A DNA stretch of 37,380 nucleotides from Phycisphaerae bacterium (GTDB lineage Bacteria > Planctomycetota > Phycisphaerae > UBA1845 > JAFGLZ01): NCBI GenBank assembly GCA_016927755.1, contig JAFGLZ010000034.1, positions 1 through 37,380 of the forward strand, read 5' to 3'. The position numbers and the translations under genes were made by a program. Shown here one piece after another: positions 7,951 through 15,182 of this stretch; the stretch's first letter is position 1; each line of letters opens with the position of its first letter. The notes beneath the pieces were generated by a model. The model was given only the letters and a program-made list of their open reading frames with translations. It searched no databases and was not told the origin of the DNA.

Positions 7951-9135
7951 CTACCCGGGCATCGGCAAGCGAGTTCTCATGATCTCCAGATACACCTTGG
8001 ATGCAAGCTCGAGCTGATCGATCTCGAGCCATTCATCCTTCGTGTGTGCCTGGGCCACGCTGCCGGGACCGAGGACGACCGCGGCGATGCCCGCTTGGCC
8101 AAAGCTGCTCGCCTCCGTGCCGTACTTGGCCCCGACGGGGTCCGAGGGCAACCCGAGTCGATCCAGCGCGCCGCGGACGTATGAAGACCACGCCTCGTTC
8201 GTCTCCGGATCGAGCGCGGGGACGATGAACGCCTCGTCCTGACGGACCTTCAGGTCGGCGTTGGTCCGGCGGAGCTCGTCCAAGACCTTCTCGACCGTCG
8301 GCAGGACCTGCCCGGCCTCCTCACCCGGCACGGTGCGTCGGTCCAGGTCGATCTCGCAGTGATCCGGGATGATATTGACCTGCGTCCCGCCGCGGATGAC
8401 GTTGATGCTGCACTGCGCCAGTCCGGTGAGCGGATGGCTTGCCTCGAGCTTGGCGATGTATCGCGACTCGATCGCGCGGACCACCTCGACCATCATCGAG
8501 ATCGCCGACCGCCCGGCGCTCGGTTCGGAGGAATGCGCGCTGACGCCCTCCGTGTGAATCCGCCAGCGCATCACGCCGTTGTGCGCCGTTACGGGCCGGA
8601 GGTCGGTCGGCTCGCCGATGACGACCCCCGTGGGCGTCCAGCCCAATCTAGGAAGGTCATGCGACACGAAGTGCATCGCGCCGGTCATCCCGACCTCTTC
8701 GTCGACCGAAAAGAGGATCGCGAGGTTGTTGGGTTGGTCTGCCGACTCGGTATAGTCCATGAGCGACCACAGGGCCGCGGCGCCGGTGGCCTTCGTGTCG
8801 CACGCCCCTCGCCCGTGGATCCGGCCGTCGCGGATTTCGCCCCCGAACGGATCGACCGTCATCCCCTCGACCGCGACCGTGTCCATGTGGCTGACGAAGA
8901 GCAGCCAAGGGTAGGCCGCATCCGACTCGTGCATGATCAGCAGATTGTCGAGGTCACCGGGCACGGGCAGGCGTCGTGTTTCCAGGCCCGCGCGACCGGC
9001 GACGGCCTCCAGGTAGCCGGCCAATTCCCCCTCGGTTCCCGCCTCGCCCGACGCGCGGGCATTGACCGTCTTGATCGCGATCATGTCCCTGAGGAGATCG
9101 ACGAGGCTGTCAGGCCTGCTTCGGATTGCGCTCAT
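7951..9135 (-). CDS. M20-family peptidase / deacylase (ArgE-DapE type)
   Basis: A 394-residue di-zinc hydrolase. Metal and catalytic residues are visible: SHMDTV (His83, Asp85), GRGACDTK (Asp113), SVDEEVG (Glu146/Glu147), GEPT (Glu175) and AQAHTKDEW near the C-terminus (last zinc His). A dimerisation lid with HSSEP and SINVIRGGTQVNIIP lies between about residues 185 and 290. M20 enzymes remove acyl groups from amino acids or cleave small peptides (acetylornithine deacetylase, succinyl-DAP desuccinylase, carboxypeptidase G2). No arginine or lysine biosynthesis genes adjoin, so a catabolic deacylase or dipeptidase is more likely. The C-terminal part of the catalytic domain is complete. Confidence 0.88.
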   Translation of the reverse strand: MSAIRSRPDSLVDLLRDMIAIKTVNARASGEAGTEGELAGYLEAVAGRAGLETRRLPVPGDLDNLLIMHESDAAYPWLLFVSHMDTVAVEGMTVDPFGGEIRDGRIHGRGACDTKATGAAALWSLMDYTESADQPNNLAILFSVDEEVGMTGAMHFVSHDLPRLGWTPTGVVIGEPTDLRPVTAHNGVMRWRIHTEGVSAHSSEPSAGRSAISMMVEVVRAIESRYIAKLEASHPLTGLAQCSINVIRGGTQVNIIPDHCEIDLDRRTVPGEEAGQVLPTVEKVLDELRRTNADLKVRQDEAFIVPALDPETNEAWSSYVRGALDRLGLPSDPVGAKYGTEASSFGQAGIAAVVLGPGSVAQAHTKDEWLEIDQLELASKVYLEIMRTRLPMPG

Positions 9136-9292
9136 CGTGACCGTTCGATTCCCGTTTGCGATTCAGGGCATCTAGGGAGATGCGCCCTTATGAGCCTGCA
9201 GGATGCGAGTTCGCCAAGGGTCTCATGTCGGCTGCCCCGGAAGCAGTGCTCCGCCCGCATTGGGGCATCTGGCTTCAGATTCCAGTCTCCAG

Positions 9293-9325
9293 ACCCCGAA
9301 CCTGGGACCCCAACCCCTGATCCCT
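9293..9325 (-). other. G-rich tract after a stop codon (potential quadruplex)
   Basis: On the minus strand four G-runs (opposite 9322-9324, 9314-9317, 9308-9311 and 9294-9297) follow immediately after the propeller-gene stop codon, spaced 4, 2 and 10 bases. The mRNA could form a G-quadruplex, or the tract may be low-complexity intergenic sequence. Nothing else was recognised in the 188-bp gap. Confidence 0.35.
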
Positions 9326-10445
9326 ATTCGGCGACTCTCTGGATCTTCGGAAAGTAGAGCCACAGGTGTCCGAGGTCGTCGTCCTCGCCGAAGACGATCT
9401 GTCCATCGCGGCCCGTAACGGCGTCGGCGAACTCGTAGCCGTAGCGACGCCGCTCGAGCGTGGACAGAGCCACGCCGAGGTCGCGGACCTGCTCCTTGGC
9501 CGGGTCATAGCAGAACATCCGGGAGATCTCGTCGCCGCAAAAACCGAAGACCCGCCCGTCCAGCGTCACGGCCATCGTGGTCACGGGCGCCAGGCGCGTC
9601 TGGCCGAGAGGATCGCTAAACTCGTTCGGCCCGTCGAGCATGTACAGCCGGCCCTCCGCGTCGGCGGTGTAGAGCTTCCCGTTGGCGGCTTCGCGGGCCC
9701 AGGTGAAGCGCTTGGCGTCCCACGGCACCTTGGGTAGCTTGACGGCCTTGCGCTTGAGCGTCCCCGCCTTCGGATCGAATCGCCAGAGCGTGTTGCCTTC
9801 GTCAATCCCGTAAACGCTGCCTTTCGGGCCGACGCCGAGCCGACCGACGCCTTTGACCTCGCCGACGATCTCGATCTTCGGCTCGACGAAGTCCACCGTG
9901 AACAGGTGGTTCTGCGTCGTGCCGATCACCTTCTTCCGCGACCGGCTGGCCACGGCGTGAACGATCCGCTCGCCTTTGAAGGGCCGGCCCAGATCGGTCA
10001 GCGGCTCGCGGGTAAACCCCCATTCCTGCAGCAGGTCGAACGGCAGCGGCTGCAGCCTGCGCGTCAGAATCCGCCCGCCCTTCGGCCCGTTCACGCAGGC
10101 GACGAAGATCGACTTCCCGCAGCACATCGCGGCGCACTGATTGGCATCTTCCACGACGCCCATGTCGAACACGCACCCCGTCACGCCGTGGAACATGCCG
10201 ACGAACAGGTGCGCTTGACGTCCGCTCGTGCCGCCGTAGATGACGCCGTCGTCCGTGACGTCTAGGGCCGTGACGCGGCTTTCGTCCGCGGCGATCGGCA
10301 TCGTCACGCCCGGAAAGCATAGCGGGAAGGCGACCATCGTGCCTTCCTTCATAAACGTGCCGTGGACGATCTCGTCGATGAGGGCCTTGGCCTCGGGGCC
10401 TTCCTTGTCGTACCGCTGTCGCTTCTTGGTCGTTTCGATTGCCAT
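9324..10445 (-). CDS. Beta-propeller protein of unknown function (second of a pair)
   Basis: A 373-residue protein without a signal peptide. Repeating strands with blade-like phrases (DDGVIYGGT, PKGSVYGIDEG, ANGKLYTADAEGRLYMLDG, LDGRVFGFCGD, RDGQIVFGED), each a Gly/Asp turn followed by a beta strand, indicate a six- or seven-bladed propeller of the NHL/SMP-30/streptogramin-lyase kind. No catalytic metal site could be picked out. It starts 3 bp after the stop of the upstream propeller gene, so the two are almost certainly translated from one mRNA. Cys-rich stretches (CAAMCCGKSIFVAC) are unusual. It could be a lactonase, a lyase or a binding scaffold; no function is assigned. Confidence 0.75.
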   Translation of the reverse strand: MAIETTKKRQRYDKEGPEAKALIDEIVHGTFMKEGTMVAFPLCFPGVTMPIAADESRVTALDVTDDGVIYGGTSGRQAHLFVGMFHGVTGCVFDMGVVEDANQCAAMCCGKSIFVACVNGPKGGRILTRRLQPLPFDLLQEWGFTREPLTDLGRPFKGERIVHAVASRSRKKVIGTTQNHLFTVDFVEPKIEIVGEVKGVGRLGVGPKGSVYGIDEGNTLWRFDPKAGTLKRKAVKLPKVPWDAKRFTWAREAANGKLYTADAEGRLYMLDGPNEFSDPLGQTRLAPVTTMAVTLDGRVFGFCGDEISRMFCYDPAKEQVRDLGVALSTLERRRYGYEFADAVTGRDGQIVFGEDDDLGHLWLYFPKIQRVAE

Positions 10446-10448
10446 GGC

Positions 10449-11699
10449 TCACCCCCACATCCGAATCGGCAGGTGCGCGTCGGGTTTCTTGCGATCGTCC
10501 GGCAGCGTCAGCTTGAAGATGCCGACCGGTTTCGGTCCGACGTGGCCGAAGAACAGATCGCCGTTGTGGTCGATCATGCCGCGAGACACGTACTGAGCGA
10601 ACTGGTCGGGTCGTTCGAGCACCGCGACCTCCGTTCGCTTGAGCGTCTCGGGGTCGAGCCGCCAGATGACGCCCTCCTGCTCCTTGCGGGCGTCGGGCAT
10701 CGGGTTGTATTTGGCGTCGCGCCATCGGGACGCGCCGAAGTAGAGCTGGCCGTCCGCGGCGAAGACGAGGCCGCCGCAGTGGTCCAGGAACGTGTTGATG
10801 GGGATCGTCATGTCGCGATCCTGCGTCGTCGGGCCGAGGTCCTCGACGTGGCCCCACTCGCCGACGTCCGGCCAGATCCGCATGAGCCGCGGATGGGCGA
10901 TCCACGTGCCCGCATAGACGCAATCGCCCGAGGGCCACGCCGCCACATCGTAGAAGACGCTGTGCCAGCCGGTCTGATAGGCCGGATGGTGCGGCAGCAC
11001 GTAGGGCGACGTCTCCAGACGGTCCTTGTCCGGATCGTACCGGATGAGTCGCCCGTAGTCGCTCGTGGTCCAGACACGGTGCTTCTTGTCCATGAAGAGG
11101 GCCTGGGCGTTGACCGAGCCGATCCGCCCGATGTCACGCCGCGTCCGCTTCTTGACGTCGTAGATGATGAAGTGGTCACGCGGGTAGCTGAGGGCGTAAA
11201 GCAGGCCGCGGTCCTCGTCGTGCAGCAGGCAGCGGCACCCCTCCTTGGGGATGAGCGTGTCCCACCAGAGAACCTCGTCCTTCTTGGTGTCGAACGCCAG
11301 CAGCGCCGCGCCGCGGAAGCATCGCTCCGCGTCGTGCCACGAATGCCACGGAGAGTAGGCCGGCTGGTCGATCGGCGGGCCGGACAGGTGCGTGGCCATG
11401 AACATCACGCCGTCGGACATCGAGGGTGCGAAGCTGTAGTGGATCTTGCACTGCGTGGCCCGGCCGGAATCGAACGGGTCGTCGACCATCTGGTCCAGCG
11501 AGAAGAGGTAGTCGAGCGAGTCCGTCTTCTCGTTGTAGCGGACCACCTTGACGACCCCTCCCGGCACGCCCTCGGCGCAGGCGGCGGCGTAGATCCGCCC
11601 GTCCGGCCCGGTCGAGAGCGACCAGCACGAGTCCGAGTCGGGATGCTCGGTGAACGGGTACCACGAGACCTTGTACCCCTCGGCACATTGCTCCTTCAT
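10449..11699 (-). CDS. Beta-propeller protein of unknown function (first of a pair)
   Basis: A 416-residue protein, no signal peptide. Blade-like repeats are seen throughout: GPDGRIYAAAC, AALLAFDTKKDEVLWWD, RGLLYALSYPRDHFIIYD, KKHRVWTTSDYGRLIRYDP, ADGQLYFGASRW and HNGDLFFGHVG. Several Trp- and His-rich loops (SPWHSWHDAERC, HHPAYQTGWHSVF, FLDHCGG) could line a pocket. Nearest fold relatives would be lyase- or lactonase-type propellers, but no family signature is clear. AAGGAT lies upstream of the ATG. Long open frames also occur on the opposite strand here, but they lack coherent motifs. Pairing with the next propeller gene suggests a two-subunit function. Confidence 0.75.
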   Translation of the reverse strand: MKEQCAEGYKVSWYPFTEHPDSDSCWSLSTGPDGRIYAAACAEGVPGGVVKVVRYNEKTDSLDYLFSLDQMVDDPFDSGRATQCKIHYSFAPSMSDGVMFMATHLSGPPIDQPAYSPWHSWHDAERCFRGAALLAFDTKKDEVLWWDTLIPKEGCRCLLHDEDRGLLYALSYPRDHFIIYDVKKRTRRDIGRIGSVNAQALFMDKKHRVWTTSDYGRLIRYDPDKDRLETSPYVLPHHPAYQTGWHSVFYDVAAWPSGDCVYAGTWIAHPRLMRIWPDVGEWGHVEDLGPTTQDRDMTIPINTFLDHCGGLVFAADGQLYFGASRWRDAKYNPMPDARKEQEGVIWRLDPETLKRTEVAVLERPDQFAQYVSRGMIDHNGDLFFGHVGPKPVGIFKLTLPDDRKKPDAHLPIRMWG

Positions 11700-11775
11700 C
11701 AGTCGGATCCTTCAAAGCTCCTGAAATAGGACGCCATCGACCCCCACGAACGGCGGCCGGCGGCGACGCACCATT

Positions 11776-11888
11776 GTAGCGCAGGCATCCCGCCCGCGGC
11801 TAGTCCCACAGCGCAGGCTTCCTGCCCGCGGCGAGCCCTGTAACTCAGGCATCCTGCCTGCAAGTGGGCCTCGTTGGGCAGGCCCACA
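11776..11888. repeat. Array of three short hairpin repeats plus an inverted repeat
   Basis: Three near copies about 30 bp apart start at roughly 11777, 11809 and 11841. Each has the form CAGGC(A/T)-TCC-(C/T)GCC(C/T)GC preceded by TAGCG, CAGCG or TAACT. The third is a perfect hairpin, CAGGCA-TCC-TGCCTG. A larger inverted repeat follows, GTGGGCCT (11864-11871) with AGGCCCAC (11880-11887). The array fills the gap between the first propeller gene and the zinc-ribbon gene. No T-runs follow. Confidence 0.65.
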
Positions 11889-11902
11889 GATCGGGGCGCA
11901 TG

Positions 11903-12823
11903 CTACTGGTTAGGACACTCCCGCTCAAGCGGTTCAGTGCGAAACGAATGCTGGCGAGATTCGCCGATCGGCTCGACCGGCGTCGGGGCCCGGGACCAGT
12001 TCTCTTTCGCAAGGATGGCATCCTGTCCGAGGCGTTTCCGGCAGCGGTTCAGGCAGAGCAGGAGGAGCACGTGGAAGATCAATCGTACGATGAAGTCGAG
12101 TCGATAGACCGGCCACAACAAGAAGTTCATTCCGCCCGGATTGCCGGACAGTGACATGAGCAGAGTGAGCCCCGAGTAAGCCAGACCGAAGCAGAAATGG
12201 AGGATCCCCGCGCCGATGCAGTAGTATGGCATGCGTCGTAGCGCCGGCGTTGAGAAGAGCGCGTCCAGGCGAATGAGATACCGGATCGTGATGATGAGCC
12301 AGCCCAGGTACGTGGCCGACATGACTAATCCTAGAGGGGTGATCAGCCAGGGAGGCGGCGATCGCCAGACCCACATTGGAATGCTCAACATGACGAAGAC
12401 GATATACCCGAAGCGGGTGATCTGTCTGCCCCGGCGACCCGGCGTCTCCGGAGTCTCGCGGGGGCTGGGAGCGGCTAGCAGCAGGAGGCTCGCGACGCTT
12501 AGGATTGCCGCGAGCATCCCCAGGACATAGAGGGAGGACATCGCCCCAATCAACCCGGTCGACCAGAGCACCATATGGAGCAGGGCGAAGATGATACCCC
12601 AGCAGGCCAGCGCCGCTCCCAGGCGCATCCGCGAGACCCAGGTTGGCTCGGCGAATTGCAGGCTGTCCCCGCGGAGGCTGGCGCTGACGACCACGCCGCA
12701 TTCGGGACAGCGGTGGTTGCGCGCAAGCCCTCGCAGGTTGTAGCCGCAGGAGACGCACGGCACGTCGCGATCGATGGACTCGAATCGCTGCCCGCTCTCT
12801 GGTTGGACGCTCTCGGCCTTCAC
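11903..12823 (-). CDS. Zinc-ribbon multi-pass membrane protein (paralogue 1)
   Basis: A 306-residue protein of unrecognised function. The N-terminus is a zinc ribbon with Cys23, Cys26, Cys39 and Cys42 in CVSCGYNLRGL...CPECG, followed by the conserved SLRGDSLQF and PTWVSR. About seven hydrophobic segments follow between residues 70 and 280, then a basic Cys-Arg tail with AKENW. All these landmarks recur in the proteins at 14220 and 15183. The start is GTG with GAGGAGGG 9 bases upstream; it places the four cysteines at the same residue numbers as in both paralogues. This architecture is common in Planctomycetota as hypothetical proteins. A sensor or membrane scaffold role is only a guess. Confidence 0.8.
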   Translation of the reverse strand: MKAESVQPESGQRFESIDRDVPCVSCGYNLRGLARNHRCPECGVVVSASLRGDSLQFAEPTWVSRMRLGAALACWGIIFALLHMVLWSTGLIGAMSSLYVLGMLAAILSVASLLLLAAPSPRETPETPGRRGRQITRFGYIVFVMLSIPMWVWRSPPPWLITPLGLVMSATYLGWLIITIRYLIRLDALFSTPALRRMPYYCIGAGILHFCFGLAYSGLTLLMSLSGNPGGMNFLLWPVYRLDFIVRLIFHVLLLLCLNRCRKRLGQDAILAKENWSRAPTPVEPIGESRQHSFRTEPLERECPNQ

Positions 12824-12832
12824 GCAGCCATT

Positions 12833-12840
12833 CCCTCCTC
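12833..12840 (-). promoter_or_regulatory. Ribosome binding site deciding a GTG start
   Basis: The minus strand reads GAGGAGGG here, 9 bases before the GTG at 12823. An ATG lies between them but is out of frame and meets a stop after two codons, so GTG is the supported start. Confidence 0.6.
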
Positions 12841-12894
12841 ACCCCGACGGGGTCGTCATCGCGCATGCTTGGCGTTGAACATGATAGCGGAGTC

Positions 12895-12966
12895 ATGGTC
12901 GGTTGTCTGTTCGTCGGGCCGCTGGCGATACTGGGATGGCTTGTCATTCTGGCGGCGCGGGGCTAA
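12895..12966 (+). CDS. Possible 23-residue single-pass membrane peptide
   Basis: A short frame reads MVGCLFVGPLAILGWLVILA and ends after three more residues with TAA. It is almost wholly hydrophobic and could span a membrane. AGCGGAGTC just upstream gives a weak ribosome site; an in-frame ATG at 12865 would add 10 residues. It lies in the gap between the divergent zinc-ribbon and glycerophosphodiesterase genes. Length alone makes chance occurrence quite possible. Confidence 0.2.
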   Translation: MVGCLFVGPLAILGWLVILAARG

Positions 12967-13027
12967 CGTTCACGCCGGTACGTGGAATCGAGGAATCTCG
13001 TTTACCAAAGACGCTCGAGGACCTGAC

Positions 13028-13870
13028 ATGACGGCATCTCGAACTTGTGGCATCGGTCTACTCATCTGCATGGGCGTCGGTCAAGCCAGCGTAGCAGCCG
13101 AGCCGGCCGCCAAGCCGATCCGCTACACCGGCAAGATGGAGATCGTCGTCCATCGCGGCGCGAACCACCTCGCCCCGGAGAACACGATGGCCTCGGCCCG
13201 AAAGGCCGTCGAGCTGGGGTGTCAGTACGTCGAGGTCGACGTCCGCACCAGCGCCGACGGCGTGATGTACATCATGCACGACCCGAACGTCGCCCGGACG
13301 ACCGACGGCGAGGGCTTCCTCCGCAAGATGACCAGCGACCAGATCGACAAGCTCGACGCGGGGAGCTGGTTCAGGCCCGAGTTCAAGGGCGAGCGCGTCC
13401 CGCGCCTGCGGACGCTGCTCGAGTGGATCCGCGGCAAGGCCAAGGTCTACTTCGACGTCAAGGACGCCGACCTCCAGAAGCTGCTGGCGATGGTCCGCGA
13501 GCTGAAGATGCAGGACGACGTCTTCTTCTGGTTCGGCAACCGGATAGAGGCCGTCAAGTTCCGCCGGATCGACAAGGACATGCCGCTCAAGATCAACGTC
13601 AAGGACCTCAAGGAGCTCCGCCTGGCCAAGACCTACTGGCACGCCCAGATCGTCGAGACGAGCATCGACGTCGCCACGCCCGAGTTCGTCAAAGCCGCGA
13701 ATGATCTGGGCATCAAGGTCATGATCCTCTACACCGGCAGCGACCGCGACGTCTTCCGCCGGATCGTCCGTAGCGGCGCCCAGATGGTCAACCTCGACCG
13801 ACCAATGATCTTCATTGAAGTCTGGCGCCAGGAGCAGCAGCGGCCTGGCGGCAAGAAGCCGTCTGAGTGA
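13028..13870 (+). CDS. Secreted glycerophosphodiester phosphodiesterase (GDPD family)
   Basis: A 280-residue protein with a signal peptide (residues 1 to about 24, GVGQASVAAEP). GDPD motifs are complete: HRGAN (His42, Arg43), ENT (51-53), EVDVR (Glu69, Asp71), MHDPN (His84, Asp85), and YFDVK in the middle of the barrel. Family members hydrolyse glycerophosphodiesters to glycerol-3-phosphate and an alcohol with Ca or Mg; exported forms scavenge phosphate and glycerol from lipid head groups. GAGGACC lies upstream of the ATG. The frame is open to 12575 but without a better start. It stands alone and is transcribed away from paralogue 1. Confidence 0.9.
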   Translation: MTASRTCGIGLLICMGVGQASVAAEPAAKPIRYTGKMEIVVHRGANHLAPENTMASARKAVELGCQYVEVDVRTSADGVMYIMHDPNVARTTDGEGFLRKMTSDQIDKLDAGSWFRPEFKGERVPRLRTLLEWIRGKAKVYFDVKDADLQKLLAMVRELKMQDDVFFWFGNRIEAVKFRRIDKDMPLKINVKDLKELRLAKTYWHAQIVETSIDVATPEFVKAANDLGIKVMILYTGSDRDVFRRIVRSGAQMVNLDRPMIFIEVWRQEQQRPGGKKPSE

Positions 13871-13979
13871 CCAGAGCGAGTGCCCAATCCCTTGCGAAGT
13901 CCGGGCGAAACAAGGGGTGGGGAACCGGTGCGCACGGCGACTCGCCTGACGCCATCTTCTCCACACGCCGACCCAAGGT

Positions 13980-14177
13980 CGTCCCGGAGGGACGATATGA
14001 TAATAGCCCAGCGATTCATCGCTGGGGATCCCGGCACGAAGCCGCGGCGACAGTCCCGTAGGGACGGCTGAATCCCCGCGTCTTCAGTCGTCCCTACGGG
14101 ACTCCTCGTATTCTCGTGCCGTGGCCGAACCCAGGACTGAAGATCCTGGGCTACTATCAGCGCGTCCCTCCGGGACG
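13980..14177. repeat. 198-bp composite palindrome with nested hairpins
   Basis: Two halves are inverted copies about a centre near 14077. Outer hairpins CGTCCC-GGA-GGGACG (13980-13994) and its reverse complement (14163-14177); next CCCAGCGAT/ATCGCTGGG (14007-14026) and CCCAGGA/TCCTGGG (14130-14150); then CGGCACGA (14032-14039) with TCGTGCCG (14114-14121); innermost AGTCCCGTAGGGACG (14052-14066) with its reverse complement (14089-14103). The second hairpins differ in sequence between the halves yet both stay base-paired. It occupies most of the 349-bp gap between the glycerophosphodiesterase and the zinc-ribbon genes. No ORF is supported in it; a non-autonomous mobile repeat or structured RNA is possible. 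Confidence 0.8.
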
Positions 14178-14219
14178 CCAGGCGTGCGTGATGTCGCACT
14201 TTAAATCGCCTTCCGCCGA

Positions 14220-15164
14220 TTACGGTGCTTCTCGCTCCACTTCGATTTCACCGGTCACCCGCAGCCAGTTCAGTTCCGCTTGCGCGGTGGCGTCGCGAAA
14301 GGCCTCGCGACAGTGCGCCAGTAGGTCCCACAATACGGATGCCAAGCCCAACAAGAGCAGGAAGAAGATCGTGGCCAAGGAACTCGTGGCGAACGGGACG
14401 GCGGAAAATGGCCCGGTTGCGCGAGCGATCACGGTGATGATGCCGACCAGCGCTGCCAGCAACGCGATTCGCTGGCCCATCCGGCACGTGTCTTGGATCC
14501 GAACGTCAGATTTCTTGAGTCGCAAGAAGCGCCGCTGCCGCCACGGCGGTTGCCGCTCCAGGCGATCCGCGAGATGCACGACATGAATGAGGAGCAAATA
14601 GATCAGTGCCGCAAGCCCGAGCACGGTCGCAACAAGGATCACGCCATACACCCATCGCGGCCAAAGCCCCGAACCCCACGAAAGCGCGGCAAGTAGCGCC
14701 ACCATGCCGACTGCTGTTCGGCAACCTGTCCGCACTTTCTCAACCGAGGAACCCGGAGTACCGCGCGGATCGGGCGTCGTGAAGAGCCACGCGCCGACGA
14801 GAAAGACCCCGGCCGTCGCGAGCAGCCATGCATAACCCAGGAACATCAGCACGGCTCTGGACGGAAAGACCGACATCAGGCCCAGGACCAAGAGACCGAC
14901 CGGTGCGAAGACCAATCCGCCGATCAGAGCGCGGAATCCGACATGCATCATTCGGACGCCCCTGGCCAATCGGCCGACCCACTGCGGATCGCCGTACTCC
15001 AGAGAATCCCCGCGAACGCTGCGCCGAACCTCCGTCCCGCACTCCGGACACCGTCCGTCTACACGAAGCGTCCGCAGGTCGTACCCGCACGAAACGCACC
15101 GCGCGTCTCTGCCGAGAATCTCGTCACGGCAGGGCTGCAGAGGCTCGGGATCGAGTGCTGCCAA
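14220..15164 (-). CDS. Zinc-ribbon multi-pass membrane protein (paralogue 2)
   Basis: A 314-residue protein homologous over its length to paralogues 1 and 3. Cys23, Cys26, Cys39 and Cys42 form the ribbon in CVSCGYDLRTL...CPECG; then SVRGDSLEYGDPQWVGR, several hydrophobic segments (about residues 70-225 and 240-285) and TPDPRGTPG in the loop where paralogue 3 has TPGPREVVQ. A soluble tail follows with HCREAF and AELNWLR. The start is TTG, supported by GGAGGAG 5 bases upstream and by the identical cysteine numbering. It lies 18 bp downstream of paralogue 3 on the same strand, so the two are probably one operon created by tandem duplication. Function unknown. Confidence 0.82.
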   Translation of the reverse strand: MAALDPEPLQPCRDEILGRDARCVSCGYDLRTLRVDGRCPECGTEVRRSVRGDSLEYGDPQWVGRLARGVRMMHVGFRALIGGLVFAPVGLLVLGLMSVFPSRAVLMFLGYAWLLATAGVFLVGAWLFTTPDPRGTPGSSVEKVRTGCRTAVGMVALLAALSWGSGLWPRWVYGVILVATVLGLAALIYLLLIHVVHLADRLERQPPWRQRRFLRLKKSDVRIQDTCRMGQRIALLAALVGIITVIARATGPFSAVPFATSSLATIFFLLLLGLASVLWDLLAHCREAFRDATAQAELNWLRVTGEIEVEREAP

Positions 15165-15169
15165 CAGAT

Positions 15170-15176
15170 CTCCTCC
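15170..15176 (-). promoter_or_regulatory. Ribosome binding site deciding a TTG start
   Basis: GGAGGAG on the minus strand, 5 bases before the TTG at 15164. No in-frame ATG is as well placed, and the cysteine spacing of the product matches its paralogues only with this start. Confidence 0.65.
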
Positions 15177-15182
15177 GGATCC

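Noticed and set aside
9802..10938. 378-residue frame on the coding strand in another phase
   Set aside because: It is out of phase across both propeller genes, with an Arg-rich composition and no recognisable domain.
10362..11729. 455-residue plus-strand frame
   Set aside because: It is antisense to the propeller pair, lacks motifs and is biased to Val, Arg and Asp as expected of a GC-rich shadow.
11776..11888. CRISPR array
   Set aside because: The repeats are short, imperfect and palindromic, spacers are only about 10 bp and no cas genes are present.
13871..14219. Small frames crossing the palindrome
   Set aside because: They arise from the repeat itself and have no start context or conserved motif.
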